45,025 nt of DNA from Acrasis kona (GCA_026419775.2 JAOPGA020001538.1:1-45025); one strand, 5' to 3'. Positions 9,564 through 19,984 are shown, numbered from the stretch's first letter. Notes: generated by a model from the letters alone, not told the origin. Numbers and translations are program-made.

Positions 9564-10727
9564 CTATTTATTTAATTTAGAGCTACTGTTCAAGTTGGCA
9601 ATCAAATCGTGGGTATCAACAACTCTTACCATCCCAGCTTGCCCAAGTTCAAGAACTGTTAGCTTGTAAAGCGAGGAAACAACATAGACCACACTAGAGT
9701 CCTCTGGCGAGAATGAGCATTGGGCTTTGCCTTCTATGCCGTTGTGTTTCCAGTCACTCGACTTATAGTTTACAATTGCATCCACTAAGGATTTTCTCTG
9801 TTCACCCAAATTCCAAACGTGTAAAGTTCCATTTTCTGAAAAACAACACAAACGAGAATCATCTCTACTAAAACAAATACTTGTAATTACTGCATCGGTA
9901 GAACCTCGTCTAAGTTCGTACATTTTCGTGCCAGTCGAAGCATCAAATACTTTGATCAACCTACCATTGCCACTGGCTGTCGCCAACAAGGAACCACAAT
10001 GATTCAAAGCAATAAACGCGATGTCATAATCATGTGCATTGATTTTTACATTACTATCTTCAAACAAATTTACAACAATAACAGAACCCTTCTCGAGGCC
10101 AGGATATGCCATGATAGAGTACCTTCTATCCGTACACATTGCACAAATACCAGAAGGGTTATTTGGTGTGGACTTCTCTTTTATTACATTTTCATTAAAG
10201 TCATGTACTTCTATTCCATCTGTACAAATGGCAATTAAATGTTTATGATGATATTTTAAGGATACTATCGGGGAGCGAGTTGTTGCCTCAAAGTCCTTTA
10301 CAAGTGTTGATTTATCTGCATCCCAAAGAGTGATCTTCCTCAAATCTTGCTCCCTAACCATTGCAATAATGTTTGACCTAAACTTCATTTCGGCACAAAC
10401 CACTGACCCAAGATCGTCGTCAAATAACTGGCGAAGGATCTGCTTGCAGGGGCTTGTGGAGTATATTACAAAACCGGTGTGAGTGCATATAATCAAGAGC
10501 CTGCAATCAGTACGGTTAAAATCTACACGAACGGCGTGATGATGTTCATCCATTTTACAATCCGACACTTTCCTTGTCGACTTTATAGTCGTTTGCGCTA
10601 TTTGTTGGTGATAGAAGTGATCAAATGGATGGCGTGGTTTTATTAGGCTGTCTCCGAAGTTTGGTGGTTTATAAATATATTTAGTTTGCTTGTCTGCCTG
10701 TCCGTTGTTGCACGATAACATATCCAA
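9564..10727 (-). CDS. PROPPIN / WIPI-ATG18 family WD-repeat protein (WIPI3/4-like)
   Basis: A single-exon gene of 387 residues. After a ~65-residue leader come the family's opening beta blade (VRVDFNRTDCRLLIICTHTG, FVIYSTSPCKQILRQLFDDD) and further WD-like blades. The phosphoinositide-binding motif LRRG is at about residue 271 (KMYELRRGSTDAVITSICFS). PROPPINs are seven-bladed propellers that bind PI3P and PI(3,5)P2 through the two Arg residues of this motif and act in autophagosome formation and endolysosomal membranes. LRRG rather than FRRG suggests the WIPI3/4 (WDR45-like) branch. Later blades are recognisable (SICFSRDDSRLCCFSENG, LHVWNLGEQRK). No intron was found. Confidence 0.87.
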   Translation of the reverse strand: MDMLSCNNGQADKQTKYIYKPPNFGDSLIKPRHPFDHFYHQQIAQTTIKSTRKVSDCKMDEHHHAVRVDFNRTDCRLLIICTHTGFVIYSTSPCKQILRQLFDDDLGSVVCAEMKFRSNIIAMVREQDLRKITLWDADKSTLVKDFEATTRSPIVSLKYHHKHLIAICTDGIEVHDFNENVIKEKSTPNNPSGICAMCTDRRYSIMAYPGLEKGSVIVVNLFEDSNVKINAHDYDIAFIALNHCGSLLATASGNGRLIKVFDASTGTKMYELRRGSTDAVITSICFSRDDSRLCCFSENGTLHVWNLGEQRKSLVDAIVNYKSSDWKHNGIEGKAQCSFSPEDSSVVYVVSSLYKLTVLELGQAGMVRVVDTHDLIANLNSSSKLNK

Positions 10728-11155
10728 CAGTTTGCAACCGGAGAATTAATATCCAATGGTGAGCGAGCACGATAAACCTACTCACCAAGTAAAAGAGGAG
10801 AATAGTAATAGCAGCAACCATTATTACTCTCAGAGCAGCATTAACCTTAAAAAACTAACAAAATATTTGGAACCTAAAAATAAATGATACGAACATGTCA
10901 AGCTTATGATTAAGTATACATTAATGAATTTGATCCTTGAGCTCCTTATAACCAGTGAATATAACAATCAAAGTCTCAGTTATCCATTGATATTCTCTAA
11001 CGGATAGTGCCACATTTCACTTTATCATTATCATTATCCAATCTTACTTTGGTTCTGACGTTCTTCTGAACTACCGGTAGAAAAGAAATGGAGAAATTGA
11101 TTGTTCTTTTTATAGTTTTAATTTACAAAATTTTAAAAAAGCCGCAGAGAACTCC
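10728..11155. other. Divergent promoter region with a possible 43-residue sORF
   Basis: About 428 bases between the divergent PROPPIN and START genes. An ATG at 10756 (+) opens 43 codons (MVSEHDKPTHQVKEENSNSS...) to a TGA at 10887; it has protein-like composition but no known family. A second ATG at 11088, out of frame with the START gene, makes a 23-codon frame that overlaps the START ATG and could act as an upstream ORF. On the minus strand about 30 codons ending at 10921 are open but lack a start. Confidence 0.3.
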
Positions 11156-11951
11156 ATGAACACAAGCATAAAACCGTTCACCGAAAGTGATTTTGAGGAG
11201 CTCAACAAAGAAATCGATAACGAAAGTGACTATGATGTTCTGTACGAAAACGCTGACTGTAAAATGTGGGTAAAAGCTCGAGGAGAGGGGAGTCAAAATG
11301 TAATTAAGAGGCATAAATATAGGGGTACTTTTAAGTTTTCTACTGACCTACTCTATGCTACTGTAAAGGATAGAAGGTAACTATAAAATAATTACTACAA
11401 CAGTTTGCTCATTGTATTCGCGTAGGGCAAGAAAACTATGGGACCCAAGAGATTTAGGCATAGAAACTATAGAGGGACCCATCGTCACTGAAACAGAAAA
11501 GGGTAGAATTGTAAATGTAGTCGAGAGGTTGACGAAGGCGGGGACCTGGCCTTTGGGTGTAAGGCATTTTATTTTTCTATAACTAATTATGTAGAATAGA
11601 GACTTTGTAACAGTAGGCGCCACTAAGATGGAAGTAGAGGGTGGTAAAAATAAGTTTATCATGATTGGAAGAAGCGTGGATCACAAATCGGCACAGCCGA
11701 CTGATGCTTTTGTTCGCGGCGAGATTAATTATTATGGATTGGTTTTGATACCAACTGATAAACCAGATGAGTGTATATACTGGTCAATAATAGAAGCTGA
11801 CCCTAAGGGTTGGATTCCTCAATCATTGTATAACTATTTTGTACAATACGGCCCCAAAGAGTTTGAAGATAATGTAACAAAAGGAGCTCTTCTACGCATT
11901 GAGCAGAAGTTGAGTGACAGAGATTGCTGCGATGAAGAACTATTTGTATAA
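11156..11951 (+). CDS. START-domain lipid-transfer protein
   Basis: Three exons: 11156-11376, 11426-11558 and 11595-11951, with introns of 49 and 36 nt, giving 236 residues. The splice junctions restore canonical START sequence: VKDRRARKLWDPRDLG across the first and TWPLGNRDFVTVGA across the second. Other marks are the N-terminal helix (FTESDFEELNKEI), VRGEINYYGLVLIP and the C-terminal helix over the pocket (WIPQSLYNYFVQYGPKEFED). The whole protein is one START domain, as in the PC-TP/STARD2/STARD10 group, so it probably moves a phospholipid or sterol between membranes; the ligand is not determined. No signal peptide or membrane segment is seen. The ATG at 11156 is the only in-frame one before the domain. 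Confidence 0.9.
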
Positions 11952-12110
11952 TAAATTTGTTTTTTGTTTGATCTGAGGACAAGTTTTGTTTTATTCAAAC
12001 ACAAGGATCTGTTCCGTCATCTTTTATTCAGAGGTGATGAATGAGGGCTGGTTAAATTTGGCTTGGTGGGGAAACTGCTGTTGGTTGACACCTTTATTGA
12101 TTAAATTGCA

Positions 12111-13078
12111 ATGAGCACATATCAAGATCTCCTCAGAAACACCAAAGTTGAAGATTTAGCCCCCTCGAAAGATCAAGTCATCGTACTTGATAGCAAGCTT
12201 ACTGTCCCAGAAGCCCTTAAGGTTTGAAGAATAATAGATCGCAAAATAACCTTCTACAGAGGCTAACCGAAGTCGGTGTTTTATCAGCACCGGTTATTGA
12301 CACTAGCAACAACAAATATGTAGGACTTGTTGACGCCCTTGACATCCTAGCCTACGTTGTTGGAATCTTTGAAGAAGTAGAAACAGAATCCATTCAATCT
12401 CACACAATATTCACCCGCCTTCATACTGGCGAAAAGTTCAAAACACAGCCAATAGGGGAAATAACAGATTTTGCCCACAATCCTTATACTCCCGTGCAAA
12501 AAGGTAGCAGCGTGTATGATGCTTGTAAGGTACTGGTACAAAAGAAGAGTCATAGAGCACCCATCGTGGATGAGAATGGTAACATCATTAGCATACTAAC
12601 ACAGTCAGCAATCGTCAACATGCTAACGAGACACTTTGGGTGTCTTGGTGACTTGGGCAAAAAGACCGTGGAGGAACTACAGTTAGGTACATCGCCTGTA
12701 ATCACTGTGGCAAAAACCATGAGAGCGGTTGATGCTTTCAAAAAGATGCACGAGAGTCGTGTCAGCGGACTGGGAGTGATTGATCACAACAACAATCTGA
12801 TTGGTAACCTTTCAGCAAGAGACATCAAGGCCATCGACGATGCTAACATTTATTCATCTCTTTTTACTTCCACCAGTGCATTCGTACAAAAGATTAGAAG
12901 CGAGAACATTAACGAAACCCATCCCGCCATTAGTTGCTCAGAGTCGACGACATTGGAGTTTATCCTCGGAAGACTTGCCGCCAACTTCATTCATCGGCTA
13001 TACGTGTGCAGTAAGGACTTTCATCCACTTCGCGTGGTTTCGTTAAGAGATGTTCTTGCCGTTCTCATTAAAGAATGA
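12111..13078 (+). CDS. Four-CBS-domain protein, AMPK gamma (SNF4)-like
   Basis: Two exons, 12111-12221 and 12260-13078, separated by a 38-nt intron; 309 residues. The short first exon supplies the start of CBS1 (VIVLDSKLTVPEALK|RLTEVGVLSAPVID). Four CBS motifs follow: YVGLVDALDILAYVVG, SHRAPIVDENGNIISILTQS, SRVSGLGVIDHNNNLIGNLS and HRLYVCSKDFHPLRVVSLRD. This is the plan of the AMPK/SNF1 gamma subunit, which binds AMP/ATP between paired CBS domains; the basic-acidic nucleotide contacts (SHRAP, SARD, SLRD) are visible. Related plant CBS proteins of unknown function remain possible. The stop lies only 6 bases from the stop of the convergent ARP1 gene. Confidence 0.82.
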
Positions 13079-13084
13079 AATTTA

Positions 13085-14358
13085 TTAAAATGTTTTTCTA
13101 TGAACAATGTTTGTCCCGTGCTCTTCGTATTCTTTTTTGGTAATCCACATGGGTGCAAATGATTCGAGTGATGCTAGAATGCTTCCACCCTGCCATGTTG
13201 TATATTTCCTTTCCGCAGGTGCCATGATTTTAATGGTGGTGGCATCGGCTGGGGCTATCCTCCTTACTTCGTTTAGTAGCCTATCTCCAAAAGAGGTGAA
13301 CATCGTACTTCCTCCAGCTAAGAAGATGCCCGAGTACAAAGATTTACGTAGATCAAGATCCACACCTTGTATAGCATTTATAAGACATTCGTGTACTCCC
13401 ATGTATTCTAAACCAATCAAATGTGGCTGAAACAGTACCTCAGGAGCTCTATATCTTTCGCCACATATTTTAATTAAGGATCCATCAGGAAGTCTAAAAT
13501 CTCTCACGTCCACCTCTTTCTTTTGTTCAAGTTCCTCCTCTTTGGAGTATTGATGAGCTACGTACATTATTTTACTTTCCTTTATTGTCCTTACGACCTC
13601 CTTCTCTGAGCTAGTGTGAAAGTTATATCCAGCTCTTCTCAGTAAAAGCTGGAGGTAATTTGTAACATCTCGTCCAGCTACATCTATTCTTGTTATTGCG
13701 TTTGTGACAGCATAACCATCGCATACTGGTACAGCATGCGTGACTCCATCTCCACAATCTAATACAGCGCCAGTAGTACAACCAGATGCGTACCTAATTA
13801 CATGTTAGGTCTTAGTTACGCATAGAATTGATTCGACTTACAAGCTTAATACTGCTTGCATTGAAACAAAAAAAGCTGGAACATTATACGTCTCAAAAAA
13901 TATCTTTGCCGCAATATCCCTGTTTTTTCTTGGGTTAAGTGGCGCTTCAGTTAGCAGTACTGGAGATTCTTCTGGTTTCACTGTAAACTGTGCTCCTAAG
14001 CAGTCAAACATATATCTCCACACTCGCTCCATATCATCCCAAGACGTGACGGTACCATGTTCCATTGGGTATCTGAGCCTCAGCAATCCCCTCTTATCCT
14101 CTGCATTCCTTCCAACAAACAAGTCTCCTCTCTCTTGAGTTAACATGACTTTTGTATGCTTCGCCTGCCCAACTCTATCGATAAATAAGGTTCCGATAAT
14201 TGATTTAATGCTCACATGTTTGGGAATACATATTTGGGGTGATCATCACCTGCAAAACCTGTTTTTATTACTCCTGATCCCTAAAAATATTATAATAGTT
14301 GCGATGTAATGTTCCTCACGTTGTCAACCACTATGGGGGTACCTGTAAGATGATCCAT
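13085..14358 (-). CDS. Actin-related protein ARP1 (centractin)
   Basis: Four exons on the minus strand: 14358-14320, 14280-14216, 14174-13842 and 13793-13085, with introns of 39, 41 and 48 nt; 381 residues. Splicing yields [20 protein letters not shown] then [20 protein letters not shown]. Nucleotide-binding motifs are in place: [10 protein letters not shown] (phosphate 1), [10 protein letters not shown] (phosphate 2) and [15 protein letters not shown] (adenosine). The end, [10 protein letters not shown] then HRKTF, is the centractin signature; conventional actin ends in KCF. ARP1 forms the short filament of dynactin, the partner of cytoplasmic dynein. The track-visible GTG near 14215 is the donor site, not a start. 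Confidence 0.92.
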
Positions 14359-14581
14359 TTTTTGTAAACTGACAATGATCAAGAGTCAGGGACATTTTGT
14401 ATAAAAGAATTTTGTTACTATAATCACCGCACAAGGGAGGAGGTGAACATAGATGTACATTAATCTGAATTATAAATATGTTTAAGTACTGCAATCTATC
14501 AATTGAATAGATACTGCAATAAAATACACCGTGACATGGTTGAAGTTGATCAATTGAAATTTTACACAATCAACCGAAATC
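14359..14581. promoter_or_regulatory. Divergent promoter region of ARP1 and ArgRS
   Basis: 223 bases between two start codons that face away from each other, so both promoters must lie here. It is AT-rich. I see no confident TATA box or other motif. Confidence 0.4.
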
Positions 14582-16834
14582 ATGTCTGTCGAAACCAGAC
14601 GCCGATTATTTCACTTAGTAAAGGAGGCCACTATTGCCGCATATCCCTCACTTGATATCACACCATATGAAAATGAGATTATTAATAAATTTGAGGAGCC
14701 AAAAGAAGTAGACTTCAAACACAACGTTGCTTTTCCATGCCATTCAATAGCAAAGTATTTGAATGCACAAAAGCCACCAGAACTCAACTTTAACGAGTTC
14801 ACCAAAGAAATCAGCAAAAATGTAGGGTCAAAACTCACCCCACTAGTACAAGAACACGACATTGTCAGATCCGTCGATTCGACTGACTCTTACTTGAACT
14901 TTTTCTTCAAACCAGCCTTCTTAGGTCTAGTGGTGCCAACGATCCTCGACGGATCGTTCCTACAACCCCTACCCAAGAAGAATGAAAACGTCATGATTGA
15001 GTACTCTCAACCAAACACACACAAGACCTTCCACGTCGGTCACATGCGTAATGCAGCCCTCGGAAACAGCTTGGTCAACATTTACGAGTACAACGGCTAC
15101 CACGTTGACGCTGTTAATTACATTGGTGACGTCGGTGCACACATTGCAAAGTGCTTGTGGTACTATTTGTACTTTTTAAAGAAGACCACCGTCGAGGAAT
15201 TCGAACAAATTGATTTTGCAGACGAGAGTGCCGTGGAGGCCATGGTCGAAGCCGATCGTCCAAAGGACATGACACACGTCGAGTGGTTGGGTAGCTTATA
15301 TCAATCAGGTTATGATGCCCTGGACATCACCAACTGGACATCACTAGCACATCCAGGCTTTGTTTCCGCAAAGATTTTATCCATCGACGATCACCCCAAC
15401 AATCCACTATGGAAGGTTCTCATCATCACCACCGACGAAGAAGCACACAACAAATATCGCATCGTATGTGGAGGCAAAGGATACAAATTAAACGACATTG
15501 TCGCCTACGCACCAGTCGGCAGCCGCAAGGCAGGTCGTGTGGTTGGCGATCACAATTTCAAGGGAACCATCAGTCAAGGATTGATCCTATCCGAGAAGGA
15601 ACTCGACGACAGCAAGACCAACAAGGACCAAATCCACATTTTCCCACCCACAACAGTATTGGGAATGGATCTCACTGAAATTGGAAGACGCGAGGGAATC
15701 GACTTGGATAAGGAACTAAAAATCGCCAGCGAAATTCAAAAGCGTAACACTCAAGTCAAACACGTATTGAGCTGCATGGAGAAGAACCTCAAGAACATTA
15801 CATTGTTATGGAAAGTAACTCGCAAGTGGAGCATTGATGATTTCCAAAAGATTTACCAGTGGGTAGGGTGCCGATTCGATCACTTCTTCCACGAAAGCGA
15901 CGTTGGAGACGAGAGCAAACAAATGGTACAAGATGCCTACAAGGAGGGCAAGCTCATCATGAGCGAGGGAGCCATCGGAGCTGACCTCACCAAATACAAG
16001 TTGAACTTTTGCGTCTTGTTGACCTCCGCTGGCAACGGCTTATACGCCACGAAGGATTTGGCACTGGCCAAAAGAAAGTTCGAAGAATACAAGGTGGATC
16101 GAAGCATCTATGTGGTGGATGCCAGTCAAAGTCTACATTTCCAACAAGTGTTCAAGACACTAGAAGTGCTTGGATTCAAACAAGCAAGCAAGTGTTATCA
16201 CTTGGCATATGGTTTGGTGGTATTGCCCGATGGCAAGATGAGCAGTCGCAAAGGTAACATTATCATGTTTAGTCAGTTGCGCGACCAATTATCTCAAACC
16301 ATTTACAAGGATTACCTTGCAAAATACGAGGGACAATGGGATACCCAAGAAATCCAAACTGCAGTTCAACGCATTGCAGTCAGTACCATCAAGTACGGCA
16401 TGTTAAATCAAGATAACAAGAAGGACATTGTGTTCTCCATGAAGGACTGGACCGCAAAGAGCGGTAACACTGGTCCTTACTTGATGTATGCCTACACTCG
16501 TACTCGCAGCATCATTTTGAAGGTTGGCGAGGTGGATCAATCGTTGGTGGATTTCTCCTTGTTGACTGCTCAGAGCGAAATTAGCGTGATGAGCGCACTT
16601 GGAAGGTTCCCAAGCGTCGTGCAACGCGCTGCATCAGAGTACAAAGCTCAGAGTATTTGTAGTTACTTGTATGGATTGGCCAAATTGTTCAGCACCATGT
16701 ACGAGGAGGTGTCGGTGATGAAGGCAGAGAATGAGGCGTTGAAGGTGACTCGTTTGAATTTGGTGGATGCTGTTGGATTGGTGTTGCGCAAGGGTTTGAA
16801 TATTTTGGGCATTCAAACCATCGAGCGAATGTAA
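14582..16834 (+). CDS. Arginyl-tRNA synthetase with an internal tRNA-binding OB-fold insertion
   Basis: A single-exon gene of 750 residues that charges tRNA-Arg. It has an N-terminal Add1-like region (1-110), the class I HIGH motif as HVGHMRN (about residue 152), the GDVGAHIAK segment, LYATKDLALAKRKF, a KMSKS equivalent as DGKMSSRKGN (about 550), and the C-terminal anticodon-binding helical domain (KSGNTGPYLMYAYTRTRSI onward). Between about residues 258 and 360 sits an extra ~100-residue domain: SAKILSIDDHPNNPLWKVLI, RIVCGGKGYKLNDIVAYAPV, then GTISQGLILSEKEL. This reads as the EMAP II/PheRS-beta type tRNA-binding fold. It interrupts the catalytic core, where the standard enzyme has no such domain. 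Codons ending in C are common, suggesting high expression. No presequence is evident, so it is probably cytosolic. Confidence 0.92.
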   Translation: MSVETRRRLFHLVKEATIAAYPSLDITPYENEIINKFEEPKEVDFKHNVAFPCHSIAKYLNAQKPPELNFNEFTKEISKNVGSKLTPLVQEHDIVRSVDSTDSYLNFFFKPAFLGLVVPTILDGSFLQPLPKKNENVMIEYSQPNTHKTFHVGHMRNAALGNSLVNIYEYNGYHVDAVNYIGDVGAHIAKCLWYYLYFLKKTTVEEFEQIDFADESAVEAMVEADRPKDMTHVEWLGSLYQSGYDALDITNWTSLAHPGFVSAKILSIDDHPNNPLWKVLIITTDEEAHNKYRIVCGGKGYKLNDIVAYAPVGSRKAGRVVGDHNFKGTISQGLILSEKELDDSKTNKDQIHIFPPTTVLGMDLTEIGRREGIDLDKELKIASEIQKRNTQVKHVLSCMEKNLKNITLLWKVTRKWSIDDFQKIYQWVGCRFDHFFHESDVGDESKQMVQDAYKEGKLIMSEGAIGADLTKYKLNFCVLLTSAGNGLYATKDLALAKRKFEEYKVDRSIYVVDASQSLHFQQVFKTLEVLGFKQASKCYHLAYGLVVLPDGKMSSRKGNIIMFSQLRDQLSQTIYKDYLAKYEGQWDTQEIQTAVQRIAVSTIKYGMLNQDNKKDIVFSMKDWTAKSGNTGPYLMYAYTRTRSIILKVGEVDQSLVDFSLLTAQSEISVMSALGRFPSVVQRAASEYKAQSICSYLYGLAKLFSTMYEEVSVMKAENEALKVTRLNLVDAVGLVLRKGLNILGIQTIERM

Positions 16835-16955
16835 TTGTGTGGAGAAATAAAAAACTCTTTTTTTGAATCATTGGAACCATCATTTTTGGTGTTTTTTTTA
16901 CAACCCTTCAAATCAAACGTCAAGTTGTCAAAGACGTCACACACAGAACTAGAAC

Positions 16956-17699
16956 ATGACCACCATAAAATGTGTTGTAGTTGGAGACGGAGCCGTTGGG
17001 AAGACATGTTTGATAATATCGTACGCTTTGCAACGAAGGAATTGTGCTTTTTAACACTACTAGTTTTTCTAATAACACGTTCCCCGAACAGTACATTCCA
17101 ACCGTTTCAGATAATTTTTACACAAACACTCAGTATGAAGGGGAGTCGGTACTTCTTGGAATATGGGATACAGGTGAGAAGAGTGTTAATCTGCTTCTTT
17201 TTAACAAAGTATAGCTGGTCAGGAGGACTTTGATAGATTACGTCCCATGTCATATCCTGACACACAGGTATTTATCGCCTGCTTTTCCGTGACTTTCCCC
17301 AATAGTCTCGAATCAGTAAAAACCAAATGGGCATCCGAGCTTAGGCATTACTGCCCGTAAGTAGAACTCTAACGACTTGACATGATTGATTATAGTGATG
17401 TACCAATTGTATTGGCTGGAACGAAACTTGACATGAAAGATGATAAGGAGGTGCTAAAACAACTCTCACAACTGAATCAACACCCAGTCACTGATGAGGA
17501 AGGACAAAAGATGGCCGTAAGTCTCATATAACCGAACTAAATTTTTACCCTGTAGAATCAAATTGGTGCTGTAAAGTACGTCCCATGTTCTGCCAAAACT
17601 CAAGAAAATTTGAAACTTTTATTCCAAACAGCAATTGCGTCAGTTTTAAGACCAAATAATTCTGGGGGAAAGAAAAAGAAGGCTTGTATGATTCTATAA
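16956..17699 (+). CDS. Rho/Rac-family small GTPase
   Basis: Five exons: 16956-17020, 17064-17173, 17215-17356, 17396-17516 and 17556-17699, with introns of 43, 41, 39 and 39 nt; 193 residues. All G motifs are present: GDGAVGKT (P-loop), the switch I Thr in [19 protein letters not shown] (switch II), GTKLDMKDD (guanine specificity) and [11 protein letters not shown] Rho insert helix ([11 protein letters not shown]) and a polybasic tail before CMIL follow; the final Leu points to geranylgeranylation. Switch I reads PTVSDNF where Rho proteins usually have PTVFDNY, a notable change at the effector face. The protein would act at membranes in actin control. The ELMO-domain gene follows 62 bases downstream on the same strand. 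Confidence 0.92.
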
Positions 17700-17761
17700 A
17701 AAATATTTGTTGAACTTGATGTGTTTACTGGTTGACTTGTTGTTCTTGTAAAGACTTACAG

Positions 17762-19080
17762 ATGGATCCTCTCTGCGACGAAGATATAGTAATTGATGGA
17801 ATTGATAGCGATCCAGAAACAACCAAAAAAATAGAGCAAAAGATTGCGGTGAATAACTTCGATGTTCTTGCCGACGAAGACGACGGTCATGGTTCATTTA
17901 CAAGACAATCTGAAATGAGGTCGTCTGTAGGGGAAGTTTCTAAAGACGACTATTCTGATAGAGATGAGTTTGGAGAGGTGATTACATTTGACGACAAATC
18001 AGAAGCCAGCGTAGATGTTTTGAACCAGAGACCAGCTTTATGTGCTGCCGCTCAACCAATAACACCACAATACACTGAGGAGCAACTACAACAACTTAAA
18101 TTGTTACAAGACGCTCAGGCGCAGTGGGATCAAGTTACTCAGCTCCGATTGGAACGTAAGTACTACTTTCAGAATTAGTTTGAATATTCATTTCTTCAGA
18201 AAACTACGGAGTTAATACTGGAAAAATCAAGGAGAAGAGTGCTGTTGAGAGTCTAATAACCTATGACGAGTCGCTAAAATACTTTCAACAGCTACCACTC
18301 ATTGAGGAGAGGGTAATAATCTAATTTGAACATCATTAATTTGTTTAGAGTCAAGTCCAAAAGTCATTTAGTGATAATAAGGTGGTCACAAAGAAAAAGG
18401 CATCACTTCTGGACAAGATCATTTTCCAAGCGCGAGGAACACCTGTCCTTAAAACGGACCAACTCGAAGATGAGAGGCAGTTTGTGTTCGCATGCTCCAA
18501 AATTCCTTTAGATCATGAGAACGAGATTCATCTACGAATTATTTTTACGTTGTACAGAAAGTTCACAGGAGAGACAGTAAACTGCCCTGCAATTGGAACT
18601 CATTGGGAGGTGATTGGGTTCCAAGGTATTGATCCAGCTACTGATCTGAGGGGGTTGGGAATGTTTGGAATGTTGCAGTTTTTATATTTTACTATGAAGC
18701 ACAGAGAAACAACAGATAACATTTTTAAACTTTCTAGAGTAACAGAACAGGTATTTCCAATGGCTGTAGTAAGTCTCAATATGAGCGCAATGGTACTAGA
18801 TCTCTTACGGGAGGGGAAGTTATCATCACAATGTAACAAAAGAGCAAACGTACTCGAAGTTGTAAATGAGGCATACATGGCACTATTTGTCAAATTTTAT
18901 TTAATGTGGAAAAGAGAGAATAGGACAATCATGCAATACGATGCCACTAAAAAATGGTTGCAAGCGTTTAGTAAGAAGAGTACATCTCAACTGTTCAAAG
19001 AATTTCCGAATGATTTGGCTGCTACCAAGTCGGATCAATTGACAACTTCTGGCAAGAAACTTGAATACGAGAAATTCTAA
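17762..19080 (+). CDS. ELMO-domain-containing protein (ELMOD-like)
   Basis: Three exons, 17762-18155, 18200-18312 and 18349-19080, with introns of 44 and 36 nt; 412 residues. The first ~130 residues are acidic and look disordered. The ELMO domain occupies the second half: HWEVIGFQGIDPATDLRGLG, MFGMLQFLYFTMKH, VFPMAVVSLNMSAMVLDLLR and EAYMALFVKFYLMWKRE. The Arg of TDLRG is the residue proposed as catalytic in ELMOD-type GAPs for Arf/Arl GTPases. There is no PH domain or Pro-rich tail as in metazoan ELMO1, so an ELMOD-type Arf-family GAP is more likely than a DOCK partner. Its placement just behind a Rho GTPase is suggestive but not proof of joint work. Confidence 0.85.
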
Positions 19081-19132
19081 TTGTAACATTAATATAAAAT
19101 TCGGTGTGCTTTTGAGATGGAATGTTTATTGT

Positions 19133-19984
19133 TTATAACCTTGCCACAGATTGCAGTGCTTTGATGTAGTTGAGTATCTTGTGGCATGAGAGTGGATTAT
19201 TTTTAAGACATTTTATAGTTTGGACGTCAGCTTTTACGTGCTCAAATTGCTCCGGTACCAAAGTAACTAAATCCAAAGTCGAAATACCAATCATCTTGAA
19301 CTTGGTAACAAATCTTCTTGATATAGCACCAGCCATTCTGTAGTTAAAAACAGAAACAAATTCTTTGTTTCCCACTAAAGGAGATGCAAAAGTTATTAAT
19401 GTTGGTGTTCGCATGCTTGGATATGCGGTTATAAAGTACAAGGCGGCCAAAGTAGATGTTGCACCACCTAAAGAGTGTCCCGTGAATACAATTTGATATT
19501 TCTTCGAGATGTAAGGTGATATAGCAGCCTTTACTTCTTTTACATCCAAATAAAAGTTATCCAAAAATCCTTTACCTACTTTCCCACATGCTACTCCATT
19601 CATGTTGCAACGAGTTGATATTAAACTTTTAACATCTTGTACGAGATTCTGAACGTTGTTGGTACCCTTGTATGCGACGATAACAGTTTGAGTAGATTCA
19701 CTAACGTATACTTTAGTCACAGTCCCTTTTTTATTTGTTGATAATTTGAGATTCCAAGGTCCTCTATGATTTTTATAATCAGATGGAAGGTATCCGTTAA
19801 TAGAGCTTGATTGGTAGGCATCACGAGATAATACTACGGCTGGGGTGTCGAGTAGAATTAATGATGGTTGATTTATTTTCTTGGAAGGTGCAATTTCTTT
19901 GACCTTTCTACCAATTGATTTCCAACTGAAGCAGACTACCGAGTGGATGAAAACAAGAAGAAGTACAACTATTGTTGCCTTCAT
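19133..19984 (-). CDS. Secreted class 3 (alpha/beta-hydrolase) lipase
   Basis: A single-exon gene of 283 residues. The N-terminus is a signal peptide (MKATIVVLLLVFIHSVVCF). Catalytic features: the nucleophile elbow VFTGHSLGGATSTLAALYF, the strand before it with VIVAYKGTNN (the family usually has a fRGT-like turn), ITFASPLVGNKEF, the likely catalytic Asp in ISTLDLVTLVP, and a likely catalytic His near the C-terminus in LSCHKILNY. Four Cys may form disulphides (RCNMNGVACG and CLKNNPLSC). Lipase_3 enzymes hydrolyse acylglycerols; here the enzyme is probably secreted or in digestive vacuoles. It converges on the ELMO gene, 52 bases apart. Confidence 0.9.
   Translation of the reverse strand: MKATIVVLLLVFIHSVVCFSWKSIGRKVKEIAPSKKINQPSLILLDTPAVVLSRDAYQSSSINGYLPSDYKNHRGPWNLKLSTNKKGTVTKVYVSESTQTVIVAYKGTNNVQNLVQDVKSLISTRCNMNGVACGKVGKGFLDNFYLDVKEVKAAISPYISKKYQIVFTGHSLGGATSTLAALYFITAYPSMRTPTLITFASPLVGNKEFVSVFNYRMAGAISRRFVTKFKMIGISTLDLVTLVPEQFEHVKADVQTIKCLKNNPLSCHKILNYIKALQSVARL

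Noticed and set aside
14213-14215. GTG start of an ARP1 gene beginning in the third exon
   Set aside because: The GTG is the donor of a 41-nt intron; two upstream exons restore the actin N-terminal phosphate-binding motif with an ATG.
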